A stretch of DNA of 64,000 nt from Fulvia fulva (taxonomy: Eukaryota; Ascomycota; Dothideomycetes; Mycosphaerellales; Mycosphaerellaceae). The stretch is from positions 310,001-374,000 of the forward strand of contig NC_063019.1 in assembly GCF_020509005.1 (NCBI RefSeq), written 5' to 3'. Below, piece after piece: positions 1-11,666 of the stretch; position 1 is the stretch's first letter; each line of letters begins with the position of its first letter. Position numbers and translations under genes: made by a program. The notes beneath the pieces are model-generated. The model was not told the origin of the DNA. It saw nothing but the letters and a program-made list of their open reading frames with translations, and did not search any database.

Positions 1-433
1 AGCGGCGTCCTTACTATCCGTCGACATTATAGGAGCCTTCGATAACGTCTTATACTAAAGGCTAATATATATCCTATAATATAAAAGGCATCCCCTAGTA
101 GGTAACGAAGTTCGTCTACTCCTTTCTCTAGGACCGGGCGATATACCTAGTCCTAGGGAGGTATGCGTCCGACCCGGTAAAGGTAGAGGCTAGAATACCT
201 TAGGGATCTACTCTCTCTTCTATCCTATTTCTAATATTTATGTCTAACCTAATTCCTCTACTTACCTCTCCGTAAACCTTAGTATCGGAATTCGTAGACG
301 ATATAAATATTCTAGCCTAGTTAGACTCGATAGAGGAGAACTGTCGCCTCCTTAAAGATAGGTATAAGAAATGCGAGGAGTAGGTAAAGAAGTACGGTAC
401 CCGGTTCGCCCCTAAAAAGTACTAGCTTATATA
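1..433 (+). mobile_element. RIP-degraded Tad1-like LINE, RT fragment (left piece)
   Basis: Plus-strand remnant of a non-LTR reverse transcriptase. Translating through RIP stops gives a palm motif like SVDIIGAFDNV near 15-50 and GFVDDINILA near 290-320, matching SLDISGAFDNV and GFVDDTNILA of the intact LINE at 8086-12951. CpA and TpG are almost absent, as expected after RIP. The fragment is cut at the KYQLI codons and resumes at 5826, because a second LINE inserted here. The left end lies outside the window. Confidence 0.85.
420..433. repeat. Target-site duplication, left copy (nested LINE)
   Basis: TACTAGCTTATATA occurs here and again at 5826-5839, exactly flanking the minus-strand LINE. The host reading frame (KYQLI followed by HFSRAR) is split at this point. 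Confidence 0.8.
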
Positions 434-3400
434 TATATATATTGTTTATTATGCTATTATAGAGCCTATTGGCCTATATAGCTATACTACCTACTTCTAG
501 TTATAAAGGGGAAACTCGTATTATAGAGTAAAAACCCCCTCTCCTCTCCTATACGTTCTTAACCTTACCTTCTTTTATGTTTTCCTTATTAAGGGTATAC
601 TAGTATTATAGGCCTGCCCTAATAACTACCCTATCTACACCCCCTTGACCTCCCGCCTCTTCTCTATCTACTCCTTCGTCTCGCTAGCTAGCGCGAACTG
701 TTTAAGAAAGCCCTACTATAGTATCTACTATACTATCCGTCTTACGTCTCGCTTATCCGTTACGATTAACTAGTAGTCGCGTCTTACTACCTTAGCTCTC
801 TACTAGCCTCGTCCTTCTACCTATTACGGGCACCGTAGTATTATATACTCCGGGTTCTATAACGGGTAGTTATACTAGTATACTAGGCTATATACGTCCG
901 GGACTTTCCTTCTATATAGGTAGGCCCTTAACCTAATATATTCGGACCTAATCTATATCGCGATACTTACTTCGGCCCTTATTAGGTTACGGTAGAGTAG
1001 GTAGTTATGCCTCTAGAAGGGGCGTAAGGCTAGGGGTCCTCGATTCGGTAGGGGATTCTCTTTTCATCCCTATTCCTAAAGGTAGCCCGCTACCTACTCT
1101 ACGAGGCTTTATATCTTTACCTTATTGCCCTTTTTCCTCCGTACCTTTTCCTCCTCCTCCTTCCTCTCTAGCCACTCCTAGGTTCGCTTAACAACTTTAA
1201 ACGTACATAGGTCGTCTTACTTTTAGCTTTAACGTACCCTAAGGCTAGGTAGTCGGTCGTACCTCCTAGTAATCTTCTCCGTAGAGTCCCGAATAGCTTA
1301 TTATACTAGATAATCCGCCGTCTTCCTAGCGTATTGGATCCTCATTCCCTTAATATAATGCTTAATCGGGGGGGACCCTATCTCTACCTCCGCTACTCTC
1401 GTTAGCGTTACCTTATAGGCTCCTAGTATCCGTCTAAGGTTCGCGGCCTACGTCCGGTTTAGGGGTCCCTCTATCCGCTTTAGGATCGGTTTACCTACTC
1501 CTCCTATCCCCTATATCTAGGCCCCGTAGAGTATTACTAGTTTTACGATCGTCTTATATATAATCCTTACCTTACGAAATGTAGCTCCCTATATTAACGT
1601 TATGAGTCTAGTTATTATAGCCTCGTTAACCTAGGCTCTGTTCTAGGCTTTCCTAATCTAGGGGTTCTAGCTAAGCTTAGGGTCTAGCTAGATTCCTAGG
1701 ACTCGTAATTCGGGAGAGGGCTTCGTTACGTAACCCTAGATAGTTACCGTTACTTATATACTATAGTAGGTTCTTACCTTACTAAAGTAGATAAGCTAGT
1801 ACTTTTCCGGGGCGAAACGGACGCCGTGTCGACGTACCTATTCCTCGTATACTTCGTGTCTTTCTATAAGTAGCCGGTAGTGTTCTTTAGTCGTCGTTAA
1901 CTAGGCTAGGATGTTTATATCGTCGACGAACCCCGAGGCCGACGTTTATAGTAAGGTAAGTAGTAGGATTAGGTCCGCTATAAAGATTAAGAAGAGGATC
2001 GGGGATAGTATTAAGCCCTAGGGGATCCCGCATTCTATATATATAAGGTTACCCTCCTTACGCGTCCTAAGGATAATCTACGTTATTCTCTCCTTAAGGA
2101 AGGAGTTTACGAAACTTGTTACCTACCGCGGGATTCCTTTTTACCGTAGGATATAGAGGAGTCGCTCGTAGGAGACGTTATTGAATACCCCTAAGATATC
2201 GAGAGATAATAGTAATGTAACCCTATTCTATCTATAGTACTAGAGAGTATAAATCTGTTCGGTAATAAGCTCTATAGCCGTTAGGGTAGATCGTTTACTC
2301 CTACTACCTATCTATATCTCTAGGAGTAGGTTATTGTCCTCGACGAGCTATATAATTCTTCTTACTACGACCTTCTCTAGTATCTTTCTAATTATGTTTA
2401 GGAGTACGATCGGCCTATAGGACTTTAGCTTTGTATAGTCTTCCTTCTATAGCTTCTTTAGGACGACTATAAGGGACCGCCTAAATAGCCGTAGGTAGTA
2501 CCCCTTACGTAGGTAAGCCGTAAGTAGTTCGGCGAGGTATAGGGCGACTTCTTCTTTATATTCTTTAAGGAGGAGGTTTAGGATTCCGTCGGGTCCCGGG
2601 GCCTTACGGCCCTTTAGCTTTCCTATAATCTCCTTTATCTCCTCCTCGCCTACTATCTAGTATATATCGAGTAGCTCCGGGTAGATCGTTCCCTCTATAT
2701 CCGTTAGGTCGGCCGTTAACTATATTATAAAGAAGTAGTCGGCGAACGCCTTCGCCTTCCCTTCCGGCGTTATCTATATTATGCCTATCGTATCCTAGAT
2801 TAGGGGGAAGTGTAGTGTCCTGTCCCCGTCTCCGGCCCTTACCTACTTTATAAGCCGCTATATCTACTCCGGGTTCTCTATTATAAGACTTATAGTTGCC
2901 CTCTAGTCTTGTCGCTTATCTCGTCGTATTTAGGCCTTCTTTGCCTAACTTGCTTCCTAGTACTCGTCCTACGCTTCTTAGCTTTACTCCTTCGTCTATT
3001 TTCGCCTTACCCTCTTTACGTCCTTAACTTTAGCTAAGTACTCTAGGGTCTAGAAGGGCTTCTAGTACTTCGAGGGCCTTAGTTCTAGTGTGTATTCCTC
3101 GGCCGCCTACTATATCGTCGTTATTATCTATTCTACCGTACTATTAAGCTCGGCTTCCGTCTCCCCGATACTAGTAATATTTAGGTACTATTTAAGTAGA
3201 TTCCGGATCTCCTCCTAGGGAGCTTTTTTCTAGTTAAGGCGCTTTTTACCCCGAAGCTCCTCTTCTATCCCCGTCGCTATCGTTGTCTAGATAGGGATAT
3301 AGTCTAACCCTACCTCTAGGGCAAGGTTAGGTCTATACTCTACTAGCCTTGTTACTACGTCCCTCGATAGAAAGTATAGGTCGATAGTACTCGCGCTTAT

Positions 3401-5825
3401 TCTTGCCTTCTACGTCTCTATACCCTTTAGGGTTACGCGCTCTATAGCCCTACTTTCCGTGATCTCTAGGAGCTTACTACCTAGATATACGTAAGAGGGG
3501 GTGAATTCTAGACCCTACGTTAGGTAGTAGAGGTTAAAGTCGCCTAGGAGGATATAGTTTATATCCCCTTAGTCGAGTACCTAGTCAAGTCGTACTAGCG
3601 TACCGAGGTCTCTACTCGTTCTTCCCTAAGGAGGAGGGTTATAGACGTTATATATCCGGATAGGTCCTTAACTCGTAGTGATTTAGATAGTCGTAATGTC
3701 TCCTTAACTCCCTTCCGGGTACGAGACTACCTTCTAGGCGTCCGTACGTAATACTTTACTAATATATATATATATATGTCCTTAGGGTATAGCCTATACC
3801 TCCCTCGATAGCTATATAGTACCGTATGTCGGTATAGGTAGTAGGTCTTCGAGTATATAGGTTTAGCTATAGCTCTTATATCGCTACGATATAATGCCTT
3901 TAGTTATCGAGTTCCTAGAGGAAGTAGAGTTAAACCTTATCCTTACTTTTATTAACGTTATACTATATAATAGTAAGGTTGGCTTGTGTTAGTATTACGG
4001 ACTAGCTAGGATAAGGTCTATTAGGGTGCTCGTTAGCTATATAGCTCCTTTGTTTGTCGCGCTATCCTATTAAATTAGTTAGCGTTCGGTCGTTAGGGGG
4101 TGCCCAAAGACTCGTATCTATCTAGCTTCATTTGCCGCCCTCTATAGCCCCCTTAGGCGTCCCGGCGGTAGGTAAGTACTCTACTATATACTTTGTATCG
4201 CTTTGTCTATCCTTTTCCTCTTTACGGCCTTAAATCCTCTATACTAGGAATTACCGAGCGTTAGTATAGAGTACCTCGCCGGAGTTATTACCCTAGCCTA
4301 GCGGGCCTTTTCTTACGCTACTATCCTTATAGGGCATTAGTTCTAGTATACCGGGTGTTTACGGCCGTAGTACGCGTACCTCGATTCCTCCCGTAGGCAT
4401 TATTTCCCCTAATACGGTCCTACGTAGTATAGGTACTTAGGGGTCTTCTCGGTATACTTTAGCGCGATATAGCCGTATTGTTAGTAGTTAAAGCATTAGA
4501 GCACTCTATAGCTACTCTTATATATCTCTATGTCGAGGCGTTTGTATTACTAGAATAGTCCTCCTTCTAGGACCTAGTTCGCTTATTCCGCGGTAGCTAT
4601 CTAGACGATTAGAGAGGAGTACGTCTTAGTAGCTTCGACGTTCTTATTTAGCTACGCTACTTTAGTGAAGCGTACTCCCGGTGAGGTGTTCTAGTTCTAT
4701 ATCTAGAGTAGGGCGAGGTCGTTCTCTACCCTAAAGGTCCTTAGTACCCTATAGGCTATTACCGTGAACTACTAGTAAGAGACCTTTACCGACCTCGCTA
4801 CCTTGACTATCTAGTCCTTAAGGGTCTCGAGCTTTTGTCGGTCTGTCTCCTATACTATAAAGAGGCGTATTACTCCTCTAGGCTCGATTTTGGCTCCTAC
4901 TATCTCCTTCTAGCCAATCCTATCTACTAGCTCCTTACTTATTAGGCCCTCTAGCTCTCGCTTCTCCTCCGGGTCCGTAACGTATACCCTAATAGCGTTG
5001 TTTATCCTTTAGGTCCGTAGGTTAGGGGAGCTAGCTACTACGTTTGCCTATATAGGAGTATACTAGGTAGTAGCTTTCTATATTATCTACTAGATTACTC
5101 TCGGGATCTAATGTTCGAGTACTTTAAGGGCTCCGAGGAGTTAGGCGATCGTGTTCTTATACGCCCTAGCTAGGCGCTTATCTACTTCGAGTATCTCTTA
5201 AGCCTCTTTATAGAGGTCCTTCTATATAGAGGTTTAGTTAACCCGGAGGGGAGGCTTACCCTATATTTATAGTCGCGGTTACTATAGCTATTACTAGTTT
5301 AGCTATTATTACTAGCTATGTTATTGCTAGCTTAGTAGTAGTATACTTTATGTCTGTTTTTAGTAGGCGTGGGTTTCCCTTATAAGTTACTTAATACTCG
5401 CTAGCTAGGCTTCTAGTCTAGAGTCTATGTCTCTAGTCCGCCTTCTCCTTTTCGAGAGGACTAGCGGGCGGCCGTTTAAGTTATAGCGTAAGGTATTATA
5501 AGTGTTCTATATGTTACGCGAGCTGTATACGTTAAGGGTCTATAGTAGGTTTGTAGTAAATTGCTAGTATAGCTTATAATCTAAGTTAGGTAATGTTCTA
5601 GCTAAGTTTCGGCTAGTCTAGAAGGGGGCTTAGGGCCGTAGCTAAGCTATAGAAACGGGGTGACTAGAACCTCGAAATAGGCTAGCTTTAGAGCTATATA
5701 TCTCGATAGGTATCCGGCGCGGACAGTTACTTTATACGTTCCTAAGTTACTCTCGATACGCGCTATCGAATACGCCGTACTTAGTAATAGAGGCCCTTCG
5801 ATAAGGCGTCGTAATTAATATACTC
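434..5825 (-). mobile_element. RIP-degraded Tad1-like LINE inserted in another LINE
   Basis: Minus-strand copy with about 5.4 kb between 14-nt target duplications. Antisense landmarks align with the intact LINE: the FVDDTN region at about 1908-1945, the endonuclease GDFN-like region near 3540, and the ORF1 zinc-knuckle region near 4470-4510. ORF2 lies roughly at 560-3990 and ORF1 at about 4000-5290, leaving about 500 nt of 5' sequence that the intact copy lacks. Stops are scattered throughout and CpA/TpG is nearly gone, so the copy is dead. Confidence 0.85.
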
Positions 5826-5839
5826 TACTAGCTTATATA
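5826..5839. repeat. Target-site duplication, right copy (nested LINE)
   Basis: Second copy of TACTAGCTTATATA, matching 420-433. Confidence 0.8.
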
Positions 5840-7194
5840 CTTTAGTAAAGCGAGAACATACTATAATATAAAGGCGGCGGTAAGAATCTAAGGCTACGAG
5901 AATAAGCTATTAGCGGAGCTACGAGTAGTAGGGATCTAGCTCGACCCGAAGCTAAGCTAGAACGTATAGATTAGGAAAGCCTAGAGTCGAGCGTAAGTTA
6001 ACGAAGCCTCGATAAAGAGGATCACGGCGTCTATATAGGGAGTAATATTCGATAAGGTAAGGGTAATATATAAGGCGATCGTTAGACTAGCTATATTATA
6101 CGGGGCATAGATTTAGGGTATAGGAGGCGTAGGTAAGCCGATCCCGAAACGGATAGAGTAACCCCTAAATAGGACTTAGGTAGGTAATCTACGTAGAATA
6201 CTAGGGGTATGTAAGACAACGTTAATAAGTACGGTAGAAATAGAGACGGGAAAACCTCTAATCGGCTAATATATCCGGGGAATAAGAATTTAATACGCGG
6301 TAAAGACGATAGATTACCTAGTATAAACTACGATCTAGGAGGTAAAGAATAAGATAGAAAGCCGCTACCGGAGAGGGGCCGGACATAGGATAAGGTAAAA
6401 AGAGAATGACCTTACTACCTTCGCGGCCGTATAGATAAGTACCGAATAGCTAGTACGAAAAGAGGAGGAGCGTAGGACTCGCTAGGCCGGCGGGAGCAAG
6501 GCTAAGACCTAAAGTCTAGCGGAATAGATAGTAAGCTACCTATAGGAGTAGGACTAGAAAAGGAAGCCCCCTAAGACAATAGGCCCGATAGTACTCCGAG
6601 CTTTCTAGAGACATAATTACTAGCTATATAGGGACCTAATAAGGGCCGAAGTAAGCATAGCGATCCAAATTAGGTCCGAATATATTAGACTAAGGGCCTA
6701 CCTATTTAGGAGACGCGTACTAGATATCTAAAGCCTAGCCTACTAGTATAGCTACCTATCGAAAAACCTAGGATATATACTACTACGCTGCCCGTAATAG
6801 GCGAGGGGTAGGGTAAATTGGAGGTACTAAGCGGGAAGGAGAGACTATAAGTTAATTATTAGGGACAAAGGCAACATTTGCCGAATCGCTCGGTAGATAC
6901 TATAGTAGAGATACCTCTAGTAGTTTAGCCTCGCTAGCGAGACGGAGGAGTAGATAGATAAGAGGCGGAAGCTAGGGGGTTATAGATAGGGTAGTTATTA
7001 GTGCAGGCCTATAATACTAGCGTACCCTTAATAAGGGAAATCTAAGATAATAACGAGGGGGAAAAGATAGGCGCAAAGGAGGAGGGGTTTTTACTAATAC
7101 GGTTTCCCCTCTATATATATAAAAACAAGATAGTATAGCTATATAGGCTAAAGGGTACTATAATAGCTTAAATGAAATATCTATCTATCTATTT
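5826..7194 (+). mobile_element. RIP-degraded LINE, right piece (RT thumb to 3' end)
   Basis: Continues the fragment at 1-433: LIHFSRAR-like codons begin near 5830, and the reading continues through the C-terminal region to a 3' UTR ending in a TATC-repeat tail near 7175-7190. The tail type matches those of the other LINE copies here ((GATA)n on the opposite strand). It has the RIP signature and many stops. Confidence 0.8.
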
Positions 7195-8085
7195 TACTAG
7201 TATTACTCGGTACCTATATATTTGTATTAGATGCCCTTATCGTACGTAAAAGCGAACAGCTTATACGACGAGTTCTCCCCTACCCTATCGAGGTAAAAGG
7301 TACGGAAGGGACGTTCTAGCGTTTCGCGGTTTAGTACGATATATCGTATATAGTAGAGGAGCTCGTCTTTTATACGCGTAGGGATATTGTCTACCTATTA
7401 CGTAGTATTATTAAGAACTAATAGCTAGTACCTATACCTACCGAAGCTAGGCTCGAATAGACTAGCAATATCGATATAGGTAAGGTCATTTATATAGGTT
7501 TCCTTACGTAGGTAACTACTATATAGCCGTTCCTTTATACGCCCTAGAGTATATATACGGCAGATATAGTTTCTATCCCTTATTCGCTATATACCGGTAG
7601 ACATAGTTATAAGCTTCTTAATATTATCGTCTAATAGGTACGTAAGCCGCTTATACTAGAGCTTTAGCTTTAGGTCGACCGTATATACGGTATATAGCTA
7701 TAGGAGTTATATGTCGAGCACGAGTAGTCTATCTATCTAAGATGTACTAAATTAGTGTTCCCCCTACTAGAAGGTAAGTCTATCTTTAGCTTATATAATG
7801 TCGCGGATATATAGCTAGAATTGGCTGATTACGATTAGGTTTACGCTAACCATAGGCGAGTAGTAGACTTCTAGTATTTAAAGGCGACGCTTACTAGTTA
7901 TTGTCTTATATAGCAACTTAATAGTGCCCTTACTAACCGGCGTAACTGACCCCCCTACCCCCTAAGATACTAGGGTAGACGCTAGTTCTTAGTAGGTCCC
8001 TTAGATAAAGAGGTCCTTTCTACTAATAAGGCTACCGTTAGTACTACTATCCTAGATAAAGACATCGTATAGGTTGCGGTTATAG
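7195..8085 (-). mobile_element. RIP-degraded Copia fragment (protease / pre-integrase)
   Basis: Read on the minus strand through RIP stops, this encodes a Copia-like protease and pre-integrase segment: GTIKLLYKTIT and VNLIVISQF-like motifs near 7800-7950, followed by a RLTYLLDDNIKKL-like stretch and integrase-like sequence toward 7200. The intact LINE at 8086-12951 interrupts it and it resumes at 12970. CpA/TpG are depleted. Confidence 0.65.
8068..8085. repeat. 18-bp target-site duplication of the intact LINE (3' side)
   Basis: TATAGGTTGCGGTTATAG is found here and at 12952-12969; the next bases differ on both sides. This defines the insertion limits of the intact LINE. Confidence 0.9.
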
Positions 8086-8279
8086 ATAGATAGATAATTC
8101 ATTTACCCGTTGTGGTGCCCTCCGGCCTATGCGGGTTTATGTCTATATATGTTACTGCATAAGGTAGGAAACCTATTCCTAGGTAAAAACCTCCTCTCCT
8201 TCTCTAATAGCTTCCTTGCCATGAGTTCTCAGTTTTCCTTCCATTAGGGTGCACTAGTGTCATGGTGGTTAGCCTCTGA

Positions 8280-11200
8280 CTACCTTGTCTGCAACCCTAG
8301 AGTTGTCCCCCTCTTCCTGCTCTCCTCCTCCTTCTTTCTCTCCTCAATCCATCTCTCTGTTTCCCTAGTAAGAGAGAACTGCTCCAAAAATCCTTGGTGG
8401 ATGATCCACCTTGTAATTCTCTGGAGGTCTCCCTTATTGCTGATCATGGCTTGGAAGTTTCTGTTCCTTGCCCTTGCCCTCCATTCACCTCTCCCTGTAC
8501 TCCATTCTTTGCAAACCAGAAGTCTATGTTCGACATTCTGGGACAGGTAGCCGCATGGGCAACTCTTGTCTTCGATACCTGGGACTTTTCTCTGATGCAG
8601 GTATGCCCTGACTCCGATGTGTTCAGAGCGGATTTGTATTGCTATGCTTGCTTCTGACCTGGTCAGGTCTGAGTACAGTAGGTAGTTGTGGCTACCAAAC
8701 TGTTGGAGTGCCTTTGGGGTTCCTGGCCTCTGTGGGGTTCTTGTCCATTCAGTCTTCCAGAGGAGTCCTGCCATCCTTTCAGCTAGAGACTGTTGCTTCT
8801 TCCCTTGGCTGGCTGCTGATCCTCTCCCTTGAGCCCTTCTGTCCTGTTCCTGCTGGGCTAGGTGCAGCTGTTCTGTTAGTTCTTTGAACTTCTGCAGGTC
8901 CTGCTGCTTCTGTGGGGCTGGATTGGGTCTTGCTTGTCTGTGCCTTCTTGTGCACTGGCTCCTGATTTTGTTGACTGCCTTCTGGATTACTAGCTGGGCT
9001 GGGTATGCAGACGTCTTTCCTGCATACTGGTATCTCAACCCTTGAAGGTAGAGCTTGGCTGGTGGGGAGCCAGACTCCATTTCGACCACCCTTGTTGGAG
9101 TTGACTTGTATGCTCCAAGCACCTTTTTCAGACAGGAGGCTTGGGCTCTGCTGATGGGATCTGCAATTCTCTTTGGGATCTTGTGTTGGGCTGACCAGAT
9201 CTGGGCTCCATATAGCATGGCTGGCTTCACAATGGCCTTGTACATAACCTTTGCTTTCGCAAATGTGGCTCCCCATGTGGAGGCTGTAAGCCTGTCAATT
9301 GATTGCCTGTTGTTGTCTGCTCTTGCCTGTGCTTTCTTGACCTGTGGTCCCCAGCTGAGCTTTGCATCCATCCATATTCCTAGCACCCTTAATTCACTTG
9401 AGGGTTCTGTTGTGTGTCCCTGAATAGTGATTGGGGCTTGCATATTGTGTCTGTTTCTGGCTCTACTGAAGTGGATGAGTTGATACTTCTCTGGGGCAAA
9501 TCTGGCTCCATGTTTCCTGGCCCATTCCTCACATTCCTTGTGTTTCTTCTGCAAGATTCTGCAGTTCTCTTCTGTGCTGTCTGACCAGGCTAGGATGTTT
9601 GTGTCATCTACAAACCCTGAGGCTGATGTGTTTCTGGAGTTTAGCTTTGCTGGCAGGTCTGCCATAAAGAGGAGAAACAGGATTGGAGACATTGTTGATC
9701 CCTGTGGGATTCCTGTCTCTGTAGGCATGCTGTCAGATTTGTATCTGCCCAGTCTTAGTCTTGTGGTTCTGCCTCTGAGGAAGGACTGGATAAACTGGAC
9801 TGTCCAGTTGGGGATAGCCTTCTGTTTCAGGATGTGGATCAGCCTCTGGTGTGAGACATTGTCAAAGGCTCCTGATATGTCTAGTGAGAGGAGTGTGGCT
9901 GCTTTGTTGTTCCCAAAGTGCCATAGGGTCTTGATCTGCTCTGTGATAAGTTCCACAGCTGTTAGTGTTGATCTTTGTTTCCTGCCTCCCATCTGTTCTT
10001 CAGGAAGGATTCCATGTTCTTCAGCTAGGTTTGTCAGCCTTTCTGCTATGATCTTTTCCAGGAGTTTGCCTAGTGTGTTGAGCAAGACAATAGGTCTGTA
10101 TGCCTTTAGCTTTGTGTAGTCCTTTTTCTGTGGTTTTCTCAAGACCACAGTCAGTGACTCCTTGAAGTGTTTAGGGCAGTGTCCTTGGGCCATGCACTGT
10201 GAAAAGATGTTTGACAGTGCAGGGGAGATCTGGTCCTTGCATGTCTTGATGAACAAGTTTGGAATCCCATCTGGTCCCGGGGCCTTGTTTCCTGAGAGTG
10301 TCTTAATGATGCTCTTGATCTCTCCCTCTCCCACTGTGCAGGATTGCTCTAGTGGTGTTGGATACACACTGCCCTCCAGATCCTGCAGGTCAGCTTCTAC
10401 CTGTGTGCCAAAGAAATGTTTCCCCAATGCCTGTGCCTTTCCTGGGAGAGTGTGTTGGATTACTCCTTCCTGGTCTTCAATGTTTGGAAACTGGGGCAGC
10501 ATGTTTCTGTCCTGTGTGGGTTGTCTTGCCCACTTTGCTAGTTTCCACATCTTCTCAGGATTCTGGGTAATGGATCCAACTGTTGACCTCCACTCCAGCA
10601 TCTTGTCCCTCTTGATCTGGGCCTTCTTGTCTCTGGTTGCCTGGTTGTATCTGTCCCATGCTTCCTGGGAGTGGCTCTGGGTAAGGGCTCTCCTGGCCTG
10701 CCTGGCTGCCTTGACCTTCTCTGAGCATTCCTTTGTCCAGAATGGCTTCTGGTACAGTGACTGTTTCTTTTCTCTGGTGTGGGCTGCCGCAGTTTCCTGC
10801 ATTGTTCTAACCAGTTCTGCCACTGCTTGGTCTATGTCTAAGGCTGTTTCCAGTCTCCTGGTCTCTAGTCCAGCTAGCTTCTGTTCCAGGTCTTGTCTGA
10901 TCTGTTCCCAGTTGGCTGCCTTCCAGGCCAGCTGAGGTTCTAGGTCTGCTTCCTGCTGTGTCTGTGTTTCAAACTCCACCTGAATTGGGAGGTGATCTGA
11001 TGAGGACTCCAAGTCCTGGTTAACCCAGCATCTGGTGACCTTCTGCTGCAGGTCATGTGATGCAAAGCACAGGTCAATGGTGCTTGAGCTTGCTCTCTGT
11101 GACCAGGTAGTTAGGCCCTTTGGGGTAACTAGGTGCATGTTGTTGCTTTGGGTAGTGGAGAGGAGTCTGTTAGCTAGGAAGTGATGGGCAGGTGCAAAGT

Positions 11201-11666
11201 CTGATCCCCATGTAGGATGGTGCAAGTTGAAGTCTCCCAGCACGATGTGTTGGGAGTCACTCTGCAGGATGTCTGGCAGCTGTTGTAGTGTGCCCAGCTG
11301 GGTGCTGCTTCTGGAGCTGGGGGGTGGGTTGTATACACTGTGGATGTGGATGCTGCCTTGGTTGGTGTTGAGTCTGACTGAGGTGATGTCTCCCCCTTCC
11401 TGTTGGATTTGTTCCCAGCTGTCTGTTGCCATCTCTTTGCTGATGTACATGCATGTTCTAGGGGTGCCTTGTTTGGCTAGGAGTGTGTGATACCTTGGGT
11501 CGTTAGCAGTAGATGGTCTGTTAGATTTGCTGTTGATCCAAGGTTCCTGGACTGCAATAACTAGGTGTTTCTTTGGGTCCAGTGCTTGGAGAAAGCTTCT
11601 CTGGACCTTGTGCTGGCTTTTGTTGACGTTGTACTGGATAGTGGTAAGATTAGGTGTCTCAATCAT
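8280..11666 (-). CDS. LINE ORF2: endonuclease-reverse transcriptase
   Basis: 1128 aa. This is the replication enzyme of the LINE: an APE-like endonuclease nicks target DNA and the reverse transcriptase copies the element RNA at the nick. Endonuclease motifs are visible at the N-terminus (QEPWIN near residue 42, GDFNLHHPTWGSD near 143, SDHLPIQV near 222). The RT region spans roughly residues 480-760, with SLDISGAFDNVSHQRL, GIPQGS and the catalytic FVDD near 684-687. A CPCG...H...C cysteine/histidine motif lies near residue 1040. I see no convincing RNase H domain, which some Tad1 elements carry. The start ATG overlaps the ORF1 stop in an ATGA tetranucleotide (11663-11666), so reinitiation after ORF1 is the likely mode of translation. 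Confidence 0.93.
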   Translation of the reverse strand: MIETPNLTTIQYNVNKSQHKVQRSFLQALDPKKHLVIAVQEPWINSKSNRPSTANDPRYHTLLAKQGTPRTCMYISKEMATDSWEQIQQEGGDITSVRLNTNQGSIHIHSVYNPPPSSRSSTQLGTLQQLPDILQSDSQHIVLGDFNLHHPTWGSDFAPAHHFLANRLLSTTQSNNMHLVTPKGLTTWSQRASSSTIDLCFASHDLQQKVTRCWVNQDLESSSDHLPIQVEFETQTQQEADLEPQLAWKAANWEQIRQDLEQKLAGLETRRLETALDIDQAVAELVRTMQETAAAHTREKKQSLYQKPFWTKECSEKVKAARQARRALTQSHSQEAWDRYNQATRDKKAQIKRDKMLEWRSTVGSITQNPEKMWKLAKWARQPTQDRNMLPQFPNIEDQEGVIQHTLPGKAQALGKHFFGTQVEADLQDLEGSVYPTPLEQSCTVGEGEIKSIIKTLSGNKAPGPDGIPNLFIKTCKDQISPALSNIFSQCMAQGHCPKHFKESLTVVLRKPQKKDYTKLKAYRPIVLLNTLGKLLEKIIAERLTNLAEEHGILPEEQMGGRKQRSTLTAVELITEQIKTLWHFGNNKAATLLSLDISGAFDNVSHQRLIHILKQKAIPNWTVQFIQSFLRGRTTRLRLGRYKSDSMPTETGIPQGSTMSPILFLLFMADLPAKLNSRNTSASGFVDDTNILAWSDSTEENCRILQKKHKECEEWARKHGARFAPEKYQLIHFSRARNRHNMQAPITIQGHTTEPSSELRVLGIWMDAKLSWGPQVKKAQARADNNRQSIDRLTASTWGATFAKAKVMYKAIVKPAMLYGAQIWSAQHKIPKRIADPISRAQASCLKKVLGAYKSTPTRVVEMESGSPPAKLYLQGLRYQYAGKTSAYPAQLVIQKAVNKIRSQCTRRHRQARPNPAPQKQQDLQKFKELTEQLHLAQQEQDRRAQGRGSAASQGKKQQSLAERMAGLLWKTEWTRTPQRPGTPKALQQFGSHNYLLYSDLTRSEASIAIQIRSEHIGVRAYLHQRKVPGIEDKSCPCGYLSQNVEHRLLVCKEWSTGRGEWRARARNRNFQAMISNKGDLQRITRWIIHQGFLEQFSLTRETERWIEERKKEEESRKRGTTLGLQTR

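Noticed and set aside
8086..8098. GATA repeat as an independent microsatellite
   Set aside because: It is the 3' tail of the LINE, seen at the ends of the related copies too.
10162..10935. 257-aa plus-strand open frame in the intact LINE
   Set aside because: It is antisense to LINE ORF2, with hydrophobic low-complexity translation typical of an antisense shadow.
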